The position numbers and the translations under genes were made by a program. From assembly GCF_021431925.1 (NCBI RefSeq), contig NZ_CP090371.1, forward strand, positions 930,001 to 994,000: a stretch of 64,000 nt of DNA, read 5' to 3'. The notes under the pieces are model-generated. The model was not told the DNA's origin, did not search any database, and saw only the letters and a program-made list of their open reading frames with translations. The DNA is from Halobaculum sp. CBA1158 (GTDB lineage: Archaea > Halobacteriota > Halobacteria > Halobacteriales > Haloferacaceae). Each line of letters starts with the position of its first letter. The first letter of the stretch is position 1. Positions 16,347 to 24,446 of this stretch are shown in pieces.

Positions 16347-17693
16347 TCAGACGAGGCTGCCGCCGTCGAACTCGGCGCGCGCGTACTCGACGTCCATCAG
16401 ATCGAGGATCGTCGGCGCGATGTCGAGCAGGTCGGAGTCGGCGATCGACGCGTCCGGGTCGTCGACGAACAGGGTCGCGTTCTCGAAGCTGTGCATCCCG
16501 TTGCGCGGCCCAGTCGAGAAGACGCCGTCGTCGTGGGCCTTGAACTTCGCCTTCAGGTCGAAGCCGTGGTTCGGGATGATCACAAGATCCGGGGCGATGT
16601 CGTCGTGCTCGCCGCGGAACGCCTCCTCCTTCTCGACGACGCGCTGGGCGACGGGCGTGCCGTCGGGCCCTTCGAGCGCCTCGATCTCGGCTTTCAGCTC
16701 GTCGCGAACGTCGTCGTACTCGTCCTCGGGCACGGACCCGCGGGGCTCGCGCCCCTCGAGGTTGAGGTACAGCCGACCGGGGATGAGCGAGTAGGCGCGT
16801 GCGCCGTCCGCGATGTCGCCCAGTTCCTCGTGGTCGTCGTCATCGAAGGACAGCCACCCCTCCTCCTGGAGCCACCGGTTGATGTCGACCTCGTAGTCCT
16901 GCACCGTGAAGCCGTGGTCGGAGGCGACGACGAGCGTCACGTCCTCCGGGAGCATCTCGCGGATCTCGCCGACGTAGTCGTCGACCGTCTCGTAGAACTC
17001 CATGAACTCCTCGTAGTACTCGCCGTCGCGAGCGTAGTCCTCGAACAGGAAGTGGTTCACCCGGTCGGTCGTCATGAAGACGCCGAAGAACAGGTCCCAG
17101 TCGTCCTGTTCGATGTAGTGGGTGAACGCCTCGAAGCGCTTGTCGAGCGTCTCGTGGGAGACCTCCAGGAACTCCGATTTGTCGTCCTTGTGGCCGAGTT
17201 TGGCGTTCGTGTCGATCCGGTAGTCGATCGACTCCAGGTAGTCACGGAGGTCGTCGGGGTAGGCCGCCTTGTCGACGCCCGGCGAGAGGAACCCCGAGAC
17301 CATGCGCTGGACGTTGCGCTGGGGCGGGAACGTCACGGGGACGTTCAGCACGGTCGCGTCGAGGCCCTCGTTCGCGACGCGGTCCCACAGCCGAGTCGCC
17401 TGCACGTCCCGCCCCATCGGGACGTACGTGTCGTAGCTGCCGACCTCTCGGTCCTGGAAGCCGTACACCCGCGTCTCGCCGGGGTTGACCCCAGTGGTGA
17501 GGGCGGGCCAGCAGGCCGACGACTCCGGCGGTACGATGGAGTCGATGGCCCCGGCCGACCCCTCCTCGGCGAGCGCGGCGAAGTTCGGGAATCGGTCCGG
17601 ATGCTCTGCCAACAGCGAGTGCGGCACCCCGTCGATGCCGATGAAGGCGACGCGAGGCGTGTCGTCCCCGCGAAGCCGATCGAACAGTCCCAT
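16347..17693 (-). CDS. Alkaline phosphatase superfamily phosphodiesterase
   Basis: 448 residues. Superfamily metal ligands are visible: GIDGVPHSLL (first Asp), the nucleophile region PPESSACWPALTTGVNPGETRVYGF (Ser/Thr), DRVNHFLF, the ASDHGF pair (about residue 253) and the late GMHSFENATLF His. It resembles archaeal type I phosphodiesterase/nucleotide pyrophosphatase proteins with unknown natural substrate. No signal peptide is seen, so it should be cytosolic. A single gene; its ATG lies 100 bases from the receiver-domain gene that precedes it on the same strand. Confidence 0.82.
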   Translation of the reverse strand: MGLFDRLRGDDTPRVAFIGIDGVPHSLLAEHPDRFPNFAALAEEGSAGAIDSIVPPESSACWPALTTGVNPGETRVYGFQDREVGSYDTYVPMGRDVQATRLWDRVANEGLDATVLNVPVTFPPQRNVQRMVSGFLSPGVDKAAYPDDLRDYLESIDYRIDTNAKLGHKDDKSEFLEVSHETLDKRFEAFTHYIEQDDWDLFFGVFMTTDRVNHFLFEDYARDGEYYEEFMEFYETVDDYVGEIREMLPEDVTLVVASDHGFTVQDYEVDINRWLQEEGWLSFDDDDHEELGDIADGARAYSLIPGRLYLNLEGREPRGSVPEDEYDDVRDELKAEIEALEGPDGTPVAQRVVEKEEAFRGEHDDIAPDLVIIPNHGFDLKAKFKAHDDGVFSTGPRNGMHSFENATLFVDDPDASIADSDLLDIAPTILDLMDVEYARAEFDGGSLV

Positions 17694-17795
17694 GGCCCTC
17701 CTTCCTCGTGGGCAGGTAAAGTAATTCAGGTTCTGACCGGAGCCGACGCGGCTCCGAGATTTCGGCAGGAACTGCCGGGAGTCGTCGCTCCGGTC

Positions 17796-18218
17796 TCAAT
17801 CCGCGTCGACCCGGCCTCGAGCGACGGCGTCGCCGACGCGCTCGACGAGTTCGTCCAGTCCCTCCAGCCCCGCGCGCTTGGCGACCGCGTCGTGGACGGA
17901 CCCCGCGTCGCGGACCGCCTCGGCGGTACACGAGAAGACGACGACCGGAACCTCCGGCGCGACCGTCCGCACCGCTTCCGCCACGTCGACGGCGTCAGTC
18001 CCCGGCGGACGGTGGTCGGTGACGACACAGTCGACGCGCTCGTCGACGGCGGACGCCACGCCGTCCGGCGACCGAACGCGCCGAACGGATACCCCCGACC
18101 GGCCCCGCGTCAGGTACGTCTCCACGAGCGAGGCGATCCCCTCGTCGCGCTCGACGTGAATAACTCGAAGGTCGTCCCGACCGGTCCCCCCGTCAGCTCC
18201 CGATGTCTCTCCGCCCAT
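17796..18218 (-). CDS. Single-domain response regulator (receiver)
   Basis: 140 residues. A CheY-like receiver: LRVIHVERDEG (strand 1 acidic pair), the phospho-acceptor Asp in CVVTDHRPPGTD (about residue 70), the Ser/Thr in VVVFSCTAE and the Lys of AVAKRAG. There is no attached output domain, so it must act by binding a partner or a histidine kinase. Start choice: ATG at 18218 after a Gly/Ser-rich leader; an in-frame ATG at 18233 is the alternative. No kinase gene is adjacent. It diverges from a small membrane protein across a 208-base spacer. Confidence 0.78.
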   Translation of the reverse strand: MGGETSGADGGTGRDDLRVIHVERDEGIASLVETYLTRGRSGVSVRRVRSPDGVASAVDERVDCVVTDHRPPGTDAVDVAEAVRTVAPEVPVVVFSCTAEAVRDAGSVHDAVAKRAGLEGLDELVERVGDAVARGRVDAD

Positions 18219-18426
18219 GCCATGTGATACCATTACCGTACACTCCATGGCTCGACCCGGCGGGATAACTGGTTCCCATCGTTTATCGGCGATCATACAC
18301 GGGAATAGACAGGTTCGTGTGGTACAACCGGCGAATCCTCGGTGCATCGCCGGCCGCGTCGCCCTCGGACCGCGGTCGCGGCGCGGTCCCGATGAGAATT
18401 TGAGTGGTCGGACCCAAGCAACGACC

Positions 18427-18747
18427 GTGAGCGAGGACCCGACGGAGGGCGCGAGCGACGGCGTGCCGGAGCGACCGCCGGCGCTCGGGCTGCTGGAGAC
18501 GCTGTCGGTGCGACGCAACGCCGTCGTCGGGGTCGCGGTCGGCGGCGGTCTCGGCGTCGCTGTGTACGTGGTGCGGGCGCTGGAACTTCTCGGTCCGGTC
18601 GGCGGCACCCGCGAGTACCCCGTGATCGGTGCCGACGGCTACTTCCTGCTGCTGGCGTTCGTGCTCGCGTCGGCGACGGCGCTGCTCGTGGCGACGCTGT
18701 TGACGGTCGCCGCCGCCGTGCGGGCGATCCGCGCGGCCCCGGAGTGA
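18427..18747 (+). CDS. Small two-helix membrane protein
   Basis: 106 residues from a GTG start (MSEDPTEGASDGVPERPP). Two hydrophobic helices are clear: about residues 30-48 (AVVGVAVGGGLGVAVYVVR) and 76-100 (FLLLAFVLASATALLVATLLTVAAAV), joined by a short loop GPVGGTREYPVIGADGY. It looks like one of the small haloarchaeal membrane families (DUF7536-like, label uncertain). The long open frame upstream of the GTG has no coding character. No function can be assigned. Confidence 0.65.
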   Translation: MSEDPTEGASDGVPERPPALGLLETLSVRRNAVVGVAVGGGLGVAVYVVRALELLGPVGGTREYPVIGADGYFLLLAFVLASATALLVATLLTVAAAVRAIRAAPE

Positions 18748-18801
18748 GCGGACCGGCGAGACGGAACGGGACGGCACGGGACGCGGCGATCCTACGTCCG
18801 G

Positions 18802-19281
18802 CTATTCCCGGTCGGCGTCGGGGAACAGCCGGTAGGAGGTTCGTCCCACGGCCACGTCCTTCGGCTCGCCGTCGGGATCGACGCTGGAGACGAGGGTGTC
18901 GGTATATCCCATCGACCCGCCCGCGCGCAGCACCTCCGCCTCGACGCGCAGGTCGTCGGTGGCGGGGCGGAGGTACGTGACGTTGAGGTCTGTCGTCGCC
19001 AGCGACCCGGTCGTCGGGTCGTCGAACGTCGACCGCAGTGCGAATCCGGAGGCCGTGTCGACCAGCGTGGCGGCGATGCCGCCGTGAACCGAGCCGACCG
19101 GAGAGCCGGGGTTGACGAGCTTCTCGTCGTACGGGACGGACATGACGATCCGGCCGCGCTCCAGGTCCTCGACGGTCAGGTCGAGCCACGAGAGGAAGCC
19201 GTGGCTCTCGATGAACGCCTGCAGGAGGTCGACGTGGTCCGGAGAGATCGGGCCGGAATCGCGGTCAAGGTCGTCGCTCAT
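18802..19281 (-). CDS. PaaI-family hotdog thioesterase
   Basis: 159 residues. The hotdog-fold signature NPGSPVGSVHGGIAATLVDTASGFAL (about 56-81) contains the HGG motif and the catalytic acidic residue. The second half TTDLNVTYLRPA is also typical. Such enzymes hydrolyse acyl-CoA, often phenylacetyl-CoA or other stalled thioesters; the substrate here is unknown. Cytosolic, single gene, convergent with the small membrane protein (54-base gap) and in the same direction as the DUF502 gene. Confidence 0.83.
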   Translation of the reverse strand: MSDDLDRDSGPISPDHVDLLQAFIESHGFLSWLDLTVEDLERGRIVMSVPYDEKLVNPGSPVGSVHGGIAATLVDTASGFALRSTFDDPTTGSLATTDLNVTYLRPATDDLRVEAEVLRAGGSMGYTDTLVSSVDPDGEPKDVAVGRTSYRLFPDADRE

Positions 19282-19392
19282 GGCGAGGGACGCGCCTGCG
19301 GCGCACTTGACGATTCGGTTCCGACTTCGTCGTCCGGGTCGTCCGGGTCGTCCGGGTCGGTCGTGTCGGCTTCCGGTCGGATCGACTCCCGG

Positions 19393-20172
19393 TCAGGTTG
19401 CCGACCGATCGTCGTCGCGATCCGCGTCGCCGGCGTCGGTGTCGCGGTTGGCATCGGTGTCGCGGTCGGCGTCTGAGGTGGAATCGCCGCCACGAGCGCC
19501 GGGGGTTCCGGGTTCGGCGACGCCCGCGGCGGCGGCCTCGGCCGGACTCCGATTGCCGCCCTCACCGAAGCCGGCAGAGAGGATCCGGGTGAGCGCCTCC
19601 TCGACCTTCTCGTCGACCTCCTCGATGTCGTCGGGGTCGACCTCCATCACGAAGCCGGTGGTGATGTTCGGCGCGGTCGGCATGAACACGACCTCGCGGC
19701 CGTCGGCGGTCGTCTGTCCGGTCTTGAACGCCGTCATGCGCATCCCGTTCCACGGCTCCAGTTTCACCGGCGTCTGGAGGTCGTCGGTGCCGGTGAGGGC
19801 GGTCTCGACCGCCAGCTTCGAGGCGTTGTAGATGACGCGCAGCCCCGGGACGCGGTTGATCGCGTTGTCGATCACTCCCTCCGCGAGGCGGCCGGACGTC
19901 GTCCGCATCAGATAGCCCGCGGAGAACACCAACAGGACGAACACGACCAGCGCGACGAGCACCTCGGCGAAGCCGTACAGCGGCGCGGCGTACTCGTTGA
20001 GGGGTGCGAGTCTCGACCCCGGCGCGAACACGCCGCCCTCGGGCGGGGTGATCGTCGGAACGAACGGCAGCGTCGCCAGCAGGTTGTACAGCCAGTTCGC
20101 GACGAAGAGGATGACGAGGAGCGGGGTGACGACGACGAGGCCGCTCGCGAAGTCGCGCTTCCACGTGGACAT
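19393..20172 (-). CDS. DUF502 family membrane protein
   Basis: 259 residues. Two transmembrane helices (about 9-30, GLVVVTPLLVILFVANWLYNL, and 66-90, FAEVLVALVVFVLLVFSAGYL) surround a Pro-rich loop. The soluble domain with VPGLRVIYNASKLAVE and VFMPTAPNITTGFVMEV matches DUF502, a family found in many prokaryotes and in plant LIKE COV proteins, with no settled biochemical role. The C-terminal 50 residues are a low-complexity tail built on repeated DADRDTDANRDTDA units, probably disordered. Confidence 0.85.
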   Translation of the reverse strand: MSTWKRDFASGLVVVTPLLVILFVANWLYNLLATLPFVPTITPPEGGVFAPGSRLAPLNEYAAPLYGFAEVLVALVVFVLLVFSAGYLMRTTSGRLAEGVIDNAINRVPGLRVIYNASKLAVETALTGTDDLQTPVKLEPWNGMRMTAFKTGQTTADGREVVFMPTAPNITTGFVMEVDPDDIEEVDEKVEEALTRILSAGFGEGGNRSPAEAAAAGVAEPGTPGARGGDSTSDADRDTDANRDTDAGDADRDDDRSAT

Positions 20173-20309
20173 TCGGTGGTCGAGTAGTCGTGGACGCCCC
20201 GGGCATATCAGCCCTTCTACACGGGAGGGTCACCCCCGAACTCGGGCTGGGACGCGGCCGGGTGGTCGTCCGTCGAGGGCGACGGACTCGGATGTCGGTG
20301 ACGCCGGGA

Positions 20310-21149
20310 TCAGACGCCGAGAACCGCCCGCACGGCGAACAGCGCGTTCTCCTTGCGCTCGCGAACGCGCCGGTAGAAGTACGACAGCCACCTGTCGCCG
20401 TAGGGGGCGTACTGCCACACCTCGACGCCGTCGGCGGCGAGGCGTCGCTGTTCGTCGTCGCGCACGCCCATGAGCATCTGGACCTCGTAGTCGGCCCCGT
20501 GCTCGGCGTGCAGCTCCTCGGCCAGCGAGATCATCGCGGGGTCGTGGCTGCCGACGGCGATGCCGTCGTCGCGCTCCTTGAACAGGAACTCGAGGTCCTC
20601 GCGGTACGCCTCGTTCACGTCCGCCTTGTCGGTGTAGGCGATCGACTCGGGCTCGTCGTACGCTCCCTTCACCAGGCGGATCCGCCCCGGCACGTCGACG
20701 AGGCGGTCGAGGTCGCCGCGGGTCCGCCGGAGGTTCGCCTGCACGCACAGGCCGACGCCGCCGTCGAACTCCCGCGCCAGCGCCTCGAAGGCGTCGAGCG
20801 TCGCGTCGGTGGTGTCGGCGTCCTCCATGTCACACCAGACGAACACGCCGTGCTCGTCGCCGGCGGCGACGACGCGACGGAAGTTCTCGCGGAAGACGTC
20901 GTCGCCGATGTCGATGCCCAGTTGGGAGGGCTTCACCGAGACGCAGGCGTCGAGGTCCGTGTCCCCGATGTCGCGTATCAACGAGACGTACGCGTCGGCG
21001 TCGGTCTCGGCCTCGGCGCGGTCGTGGTAGTGTTCTCCCAGGAGGTTGAGGATGACGTTCACGCCGTCCTCGTTCGTCCGCCGGACGTGCTCGAACGCCG
21101 CGGCGGGGGTCTCCCCGGCGACGAACCGACCGGCGATTGGCGGGATCAT
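20310..21149 (-). CDS. Proline dehydrogenase (FAD)
   Basis: 279 residues. PRODH TIM-barrel signatures: ACVSVKPSQLGID, VWCDMEDADTTDATLDAF, GVGLCVQANLRRT, RLVKGAYDEP (about residue 160) and the flavin-binding C-terminal end DRWLSYFYRRVRERKENA. It oxidises proline to pyrroline-5-carboxylate and passes electrons to the quinone pool; the second step (P5C dehydrogenase) is not encoded nearby. The ATG at 21149 is chosen; the frame continues into the heptamer array but that part is low-complexity. Divergent from carS. Confidence 0.85.
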   Translation of the reverse strand: MIPPIAGRFVAGETPAAAFEHVRRTNEDGVNVILNLLGEHYHDRAEAETDADAYVSLIRDIGDTDLDACVSVKPSQLGIDIGDDVFRENFRRVVAAGDEHGVFVWCDMEDADTTDATLDAFEALAREFDGGVGLCVQANLRRTRGDLDRLVDVPGRIRLVKGAYDEPESIAYTDKADVNEAYREDLEFLFKERDDGIAVGSHDPAMISLAEELHAEHGADYEVQMLMGVRDDEQRRLAADGVEVWQYAPYGDRWLSYFYRRVRERKENALFAVRAVLGV

Positions 21150-21218
21150 GTCTCTGGCAACGCTTGCCGGTCGCCCGTCTTGAGTCTTGATAGATCGTGA
21201 TCGGGGGACGCGGGCCCG

Positions 21219-21330
21219 GCGTCTGTCGTCCGTTGTCGGCCGTCCATCGTCGGCTGTCCGCCACCCGCCACCCGTCGTCCGCCGTCTTCCGTCTCCCGTC
21301 CCCCGTCTCCCATTCCCCGTCCCCCGTCCG
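21219..21330 (+). repeat. Degenerate heptamer tandem array (16 units) upstream of carS
   Basis: Sixteen consecutive 7-base units in strict register, consensus close to (C/T)CGTCC(G/C), e.g. CCGTCTT, CCGTCTC, CCGTCCC, CCGTCTC, CCATTCC, CCGTCCC, CCGTCCG at 21282-21330. The same heptamer family occurs inverted at 22014-22069, on the other side of carS. Confidence 0.8.
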
Positions 21331-21400
21331 GCCTTCGGCGACGGCGTCGCCGCCGCGGATCCCACGGACTTAACACCGAACGCGGGGGAGTCGTCAGAAC

Positions 21401-21949
21401 ATGGCCGGACTCGTGGGGACCGTCGCGGTCGCGCTGTGGGCGATGCTGCCGGCGTACGTGCCGAACAACGCCGCGGTGTTGGCCGGCGGCAGCGCGCCGA
21501 TCGACGGCGGACGGACGTGGGACGGACGGCGCGTGCTCGGCGACGGGAAGACCTGGCGTGGGACCGCCGTCGGCACAGCCGTCGGCGTCGCGCTCGCGTT
21601 CGGACTGAACGCCGTCTCGGCTCCGGCCGGCGCGCTCCTCGGCGTCGCGCTCCCGACGTTCCCGCCGCTCGCGGCCCTGGGGTTAGCGCTCGGCGCGATG
21701 CTCGGCGACGTCGGCGCGTCGTTCCTCAAGCGGCGCTCGGGTCGCGAGCGCGGCGCGTCGTTCCCCGTGCTCGACCAGCTCGACTTCGTGGCCGGCGCGC
21801 TGGGGCTGGCGCTCGTGCTCGCCTCGGACTGGGTGCTCGCGACGTTCTCCGCGCCGGTGTTGATCGTCGTGGTCGTCGCGACGCCGGCGCTGCATCTCGT
21901 GACGAACGGGATCGCCTACCTGCTGGGCCTCAAAAACGAACCCTGGTAG
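21401..21949 (+). CDS. carS: CDP-archaeol synthase
   Basis: 182 residues, an integral membrane enzyme with about five helices. Family blocks: [12 protein letters not shown], the [10 protein letters not shown] motif (about 47-56) and the catalytic, metal-binding [17 protein letters not shown]...PVLDQLDF stretch (about 107-136). It activates unsaturated archaetidic acid with CTP to CDP-archaeol, the branch point to polar ether lipids, in the cytoplasmic membrane. It stands alone, with heptamer repeat arrays before (21219-21330) and after (22014-22069). The ATG at 21401 gives a first helix directly. Confidence 0.92.
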   Translation: MAGLVGTVAVALWAMLPAYVPNNAAVLAGGSAPIDGGRTWDGRRVLGDGKTWRGTAVGTAVGVALAFGLNAVSAPAGALLGVALPTFPPLAALGLALGAMLGDVGASFLKRRSGRERGASFPVLDQLDFVAGALGLALVLASDWVLATFSAPVLIVVVVATPALHLVTNGIAYLLGLKNEPW

Positions 21950-22013
21950 CCGGCGGTCGACTCGGTGACCCGATCGTCGCCGCCGATCTCACCGGCATCT
22001 CACCGGCGACCAC

Positions 22014-22069
22014 TACCGACGACTGACGACCGGCGACTGACAATCGACGACTGACGACCGGCAATCGAT
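22014..22069 (-). repeat. Inverted heptamer array (8 units) downstream of carS
   Basis: Eight 7-base units in register: TACCGAC, GACTGAC, GACCGGC, GACTGAC, AATCGAC, GACTGAC, GACCGGC, AATCGAT. Read on the minus strand they are GTC(N)GTC-type heptamers, the same family as the 16-unit array at 21219-21330. Confidence 0.7.
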
Positions 22070-22149
22070 ACCCGTGACGGGCGACGCAGAGAATCGTCCG
22101 TGAGAATCAGGGCGACGGGGTTTTGTCCGACGCCCGCGCCGTGACCGAC

Positions 22150-22665
22150 ATGAACGAACCGGACGCCGCGGAGGTCGACGACCTCCCCGACGGGGAGCGG
22201 GAGGAGGACGACCGGCTCTCCCCCCGCGAGCACGTCCGGACGGTGTTCCCGACGATCGCGTTGGGGTTCATGCTGCTCGCGGCCGCCAGCGTCGCCGGGA
22301 TCGGCGGCGTCGTCGCGACGGGACTCGGCGGCGAGCCGATCGAACGGCCCGATCGGCTCACCTTCTCTGTCGAGACCGGCGGCAACGACACCGCCATCGT
22401 GGTCTCGCATCCCGACGGCGCGGTCCCCTCCGAGGACCGCGTCGTCGTCGTCGACGAGGCCGGCACGCGGGTCCCGTGGAGCGACCTCAGCACGGCCGAG
22501 GGCGAGGCGCGGATCACCGGTCGGAGCGCGCTGGCGTGTCCCGCCCAGGGGTCGACCTACCGGGTCGTCTTCGAGGGTCGCGCGGCCGACCACACCGTCG
22601 ACGCGTACGAGGTGGACGCGCCCATTCCCGCCAGCGTCGTCGAGCGCTGTGAGGCGGCGAACTGA
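22150..22665 (+). CDS. Single-pass membrane protein, pilin-like
   Basis: 171 residues from the ATG at 22150 (a GTG at 22141 is also possible). An acidic N-terminus is followed by [26 protein letters not shown] (about 28-53). This resembles the haloarchaeal type IV pilin start (Arg, Ala/Thr-Val-x-Pro-x-Ile, then a hydrophobic helix), though the cleavage Gly is not clear. The external part is beta-rich, with a [28 protein letters not shown] pattern like pilin C-terminal domains. Could equally be a simple membrane-anchored surface protein. No assembly genes adjacent; function unknown. Confidence 0.6.
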   Translation: MNEPDAAEVDDLPDGEREEDDRLSPREHVRTVFPTIALGFMLLAAASVAGIGGVVATGLGGEPIERPDRLTFSVETGGNDTAIVVSHPDGAVPSEDRVVVVDEAGTRVPWSDLSTAEGEARITGRSALACPAQGSTYRVVFEGRAADHTVDAYEVDAPIPASVVERCEAAN

Positions 22666-22757
22666 GCAGACGCCGGCCGTCGATCGATCGGCGGCGGCCC
22701 CGATCGGGTCGTCCACGGACCGATAGCCTTTCGCGCCGGCGCGCGCCTCCTCCGAGC

Positions 22758-23321
22758 ATGAGCGACAGCAGCGACGGACGCGGCGCGGGACCGGACGAGG
22801 GGGAGCAGGCGGCGCTGATCGACGCGCTGCGCGCGGCCGACGCCGTGCTGTTCGGGGAGTTCGAACTCTCACACGGGGGCACCAGCGACTACTACGTGGA
22901 CAAGTACCGGTTCGAGACCGACCCCGACTGCCTCGGTCGGATCGCCGCCGCCTACGCCGACCGCGTCGGCGACGCGAAACTCGCGGGCGTGGCGCTTGGC
23001 GCGGTCCCACTGGTGGCGGCCACGAGCGTCGAGACCGGATCGCCGTACGTCATCGTCCGGAAGGCCGCCAAGGAGTACGGCACCGGCAACCGGATCGAGG
23101 GCGAACTGACAGAGGGCGAGGAGGTCGTCGTGCTCGAGGACATTGCCACCACGGGGCAGTCCGCCCTCGACGCCGTCGAGGCGCTCCGCGAGGCGGGCGC
23201 GGTCGTGAACCGAGTGCTCGTCGTCGTCGACCGCGAAGAGGGGGCGGCCGACCTGCTCGCCGACCACGACGTGGAACTGGAGTCGCTGCTCACGGCGTCG
23301 CGCCTGCTCGCGGACCGCTAG
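22758..23321 (+). CDS. pyrE: Orotate phosphoribosyltransferase
   Basis: 187 residues. The PRPP-binding motif [14 protein letters not shown] (about residues 123-136) and the orotate-loop region [19 protein letters not shown] (about 38-56) with [16 protein letters not shown] identify PyrE. It joins orotate to PRPP to give orotidine 5'-phosphate in pyrimidine synthesis. In haloarchaeal genetics pyrE is a widely used marker. It is followed 171 bases later by gfcR, another protein of the same fold. Confidence 0.92.
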   Translation: MSDSSDGRGAGPDEGEQAALIDALRAADAVLFGEFELSHGGTSDYYVDKYRFETDPDCLGRIAAAYADRVGDAKLAGVALGAVPLVAATSVETGSPYVIVRKAAKEYGTGNRIEGELTEGEEVVVLEDIATTGQSALDAVEALREAGAVVNRVLVVVDREEGAADLLADHDVELESLLTASRLLADR

Positions 23322-23466
23322 ACGGCCGCCGATCCCCCTCAGTCGAGGTCGTCGCCGAGGCGTCGCCGGATCGGCGCGCCGACACGTCGGACGCTCGGCG
23401 CGTTCGATTGTGAGACACACTTACACAGGTCTGCGTGTTCGGACCGATCTACGATCCGAAGTGTTC

Positions 23467-23498
23467 ATAGTTGCACGAACGAGCATAGCTGCATGAAC
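23467..23498 (+). promoter_or_regulatory. Direct-repeat candidate operator overlapping the gfcR start codon
   Basis: ATAGTTGCACGAAC (23467-23480) and ATAGCTGCATGAAC (23485-23498) are 14-base direct repeats with two mismatches and an 18-base period; the second contains the start ATG of gfcR. The outer ends also form TGTTCAT/ATGAACA. Just upstream lies an inverted TTCGGA/TCCGAA pair (23438-23460). Autoregulation by GfcR is a guess from position. Confidence 0.5.
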
Positions 23499-24206
23499 AG
23501 GGCCGAGAAGGCCGCCCTCCAGTTACAGGCGGTCGCCGTGTTGCGGACGCTGAAGGAGACGCGAACGTACGACGAACTCGCCGAGGTGACCGGCCTGCCC
23601 GCGGGCGACCTGAACCGCTACGTCAACGGCCACGTCCTCCCCGGGGCCGAACGCGCCCGGGAGGTCGTCGGTGGGATCGGCCGCGAGACGCTGGCCGACG
23701 AACTGGAGGCGCGGATCGGCTTCGACGACGAGGGCTACGTCGACAACTCCGGCGTCGTCTTCGACCAGCCGTTTCTCGACCTGGTCGCGCCGGTGGCGGC
23801 CGAGTCGTTCGACTTCGAGACGCCGGACGTGGTCCTCACCGCCGCGACCGATGGAATCACCCTCGGGGCGGCGATGGCGAGCCACTTCGACGCGGGCCTC
23901 GCGTACGCGAAGAAGTCGAAAGAGACGGCCGTCGAGGAGTTCATCGAGTCGCGCCAGCGCCTCGCCTCCGGGATCGAGTTGACGTACTACCTCCCCGCGG
24001 GAGCGATCGACGCCGGCGAGTCCGTGCTCGTCGTCGACGACCTGATCCGCTCGGGCGAGACCCAGGAGCTCCTGCTCGATATCGCCCTCCAGGCGGACGC
24101 CGAAGTCACCGGCGTGTTCGCGCTCATCGCCGTCGGCGACGAGGGAACCGACCGCGCCGCGGAGATCACCGACGCGCCGGTGGGCGCGCTCACGCGGTTC
24201 GAGTAG
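23493..24206 (+). CDS. gfcR: GfcR-type transcription regulator (PRTase fold)
   Basis: 237 residues. An N-terminal helix-turn-helix (about 17-60, TYDELAEVTGLPAGDLNRYVNG) is fused to a phosphoribosyltransferase-like domain with the PRPP motif VLVVDDLIRSGETQE (about 176-190) and KKSKETAVEEFIESRQR. In Haloferax, GfcR controls sugar-degradation genes (glycolysis and the semi-phosphorylative Entner-Doudoroff route); the fold is like PyrE or PurR. It is placed between pyrE and a nucleobase permease, so a purine or PRPP signal is also conceivable. The start codon sits in a direct repeat; the stop overlaps a GAGCGAAGCGA-loop hairpin. Confidence 0.85.
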   Translation: MNRAEKAALQLQAVAVLRTLKETRTYDELAEVTGLPAGDLNRYVNGHVLPGAERAREVVGGIGRETLADELEARIGFDDEGYVDNSGVVFDQPFLDLVAPVAAESFDFETPDVVLTAATDGITLGAAMASHFDAGLAYAKKSKETAVEEFIESRQRLASGIELTYYLPAGAIDAGESVLVVDDLIRSGETQELLLDIALQADAEVTGVFALIAVGDEGTDRAAEITDAPVGALTRFE

Positions 24207-24289
24207 AGCGTCGTCGAGCGAAGCGAGACGACGGAGAGGAACGGGGAGCGAAGCGACCCGTGGATAAGAGCGTCGTCGAGCGAAGCGAG
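24206..24289. repeat. GAGCGAAGCGAG hairpins after gfcR
   Basis: AGAGCGTCGTCGAGCGAAGCG recurs at about 24205 and 24267. The first forms a perfect CGTCGTC/GACGACG stem whose loop is GAGCGAAGCGA; a second hairpin ACGGG/CCCGT (24241-24260) has the same loop. They could act as a terminator for gfcR, but no long T run follows. The same loop sequence is used in the 1-365 array. The remaining gap to 24446 holds a TTAAAC TATA-like box near 24419 for the permease gene and no other gene. Confidence 0.6.
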
Positions 24290-24446
24290 CGCGAGAGGCG
24301 GGGCGAACGCCGCGGTCTCACGCGCCGGCTCGGCCGCTGGAGGCCGGCAAAGATCCGACGTGAGCGGAACAACAGATATTCTCGTTCTTGCATATCTATC
24401 GGTACGAAAGCCGAACGCTTAAACCAGAAATGCACAACCCTGGGAC

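Noticed and set aside
21150-21400. Coding extension of proline dehydrogenase through the heptamer array
   Set aside because: The extension is a low-complexity translation of the 7-base repeat; the enzyme fold begins at the ATG at 21149.
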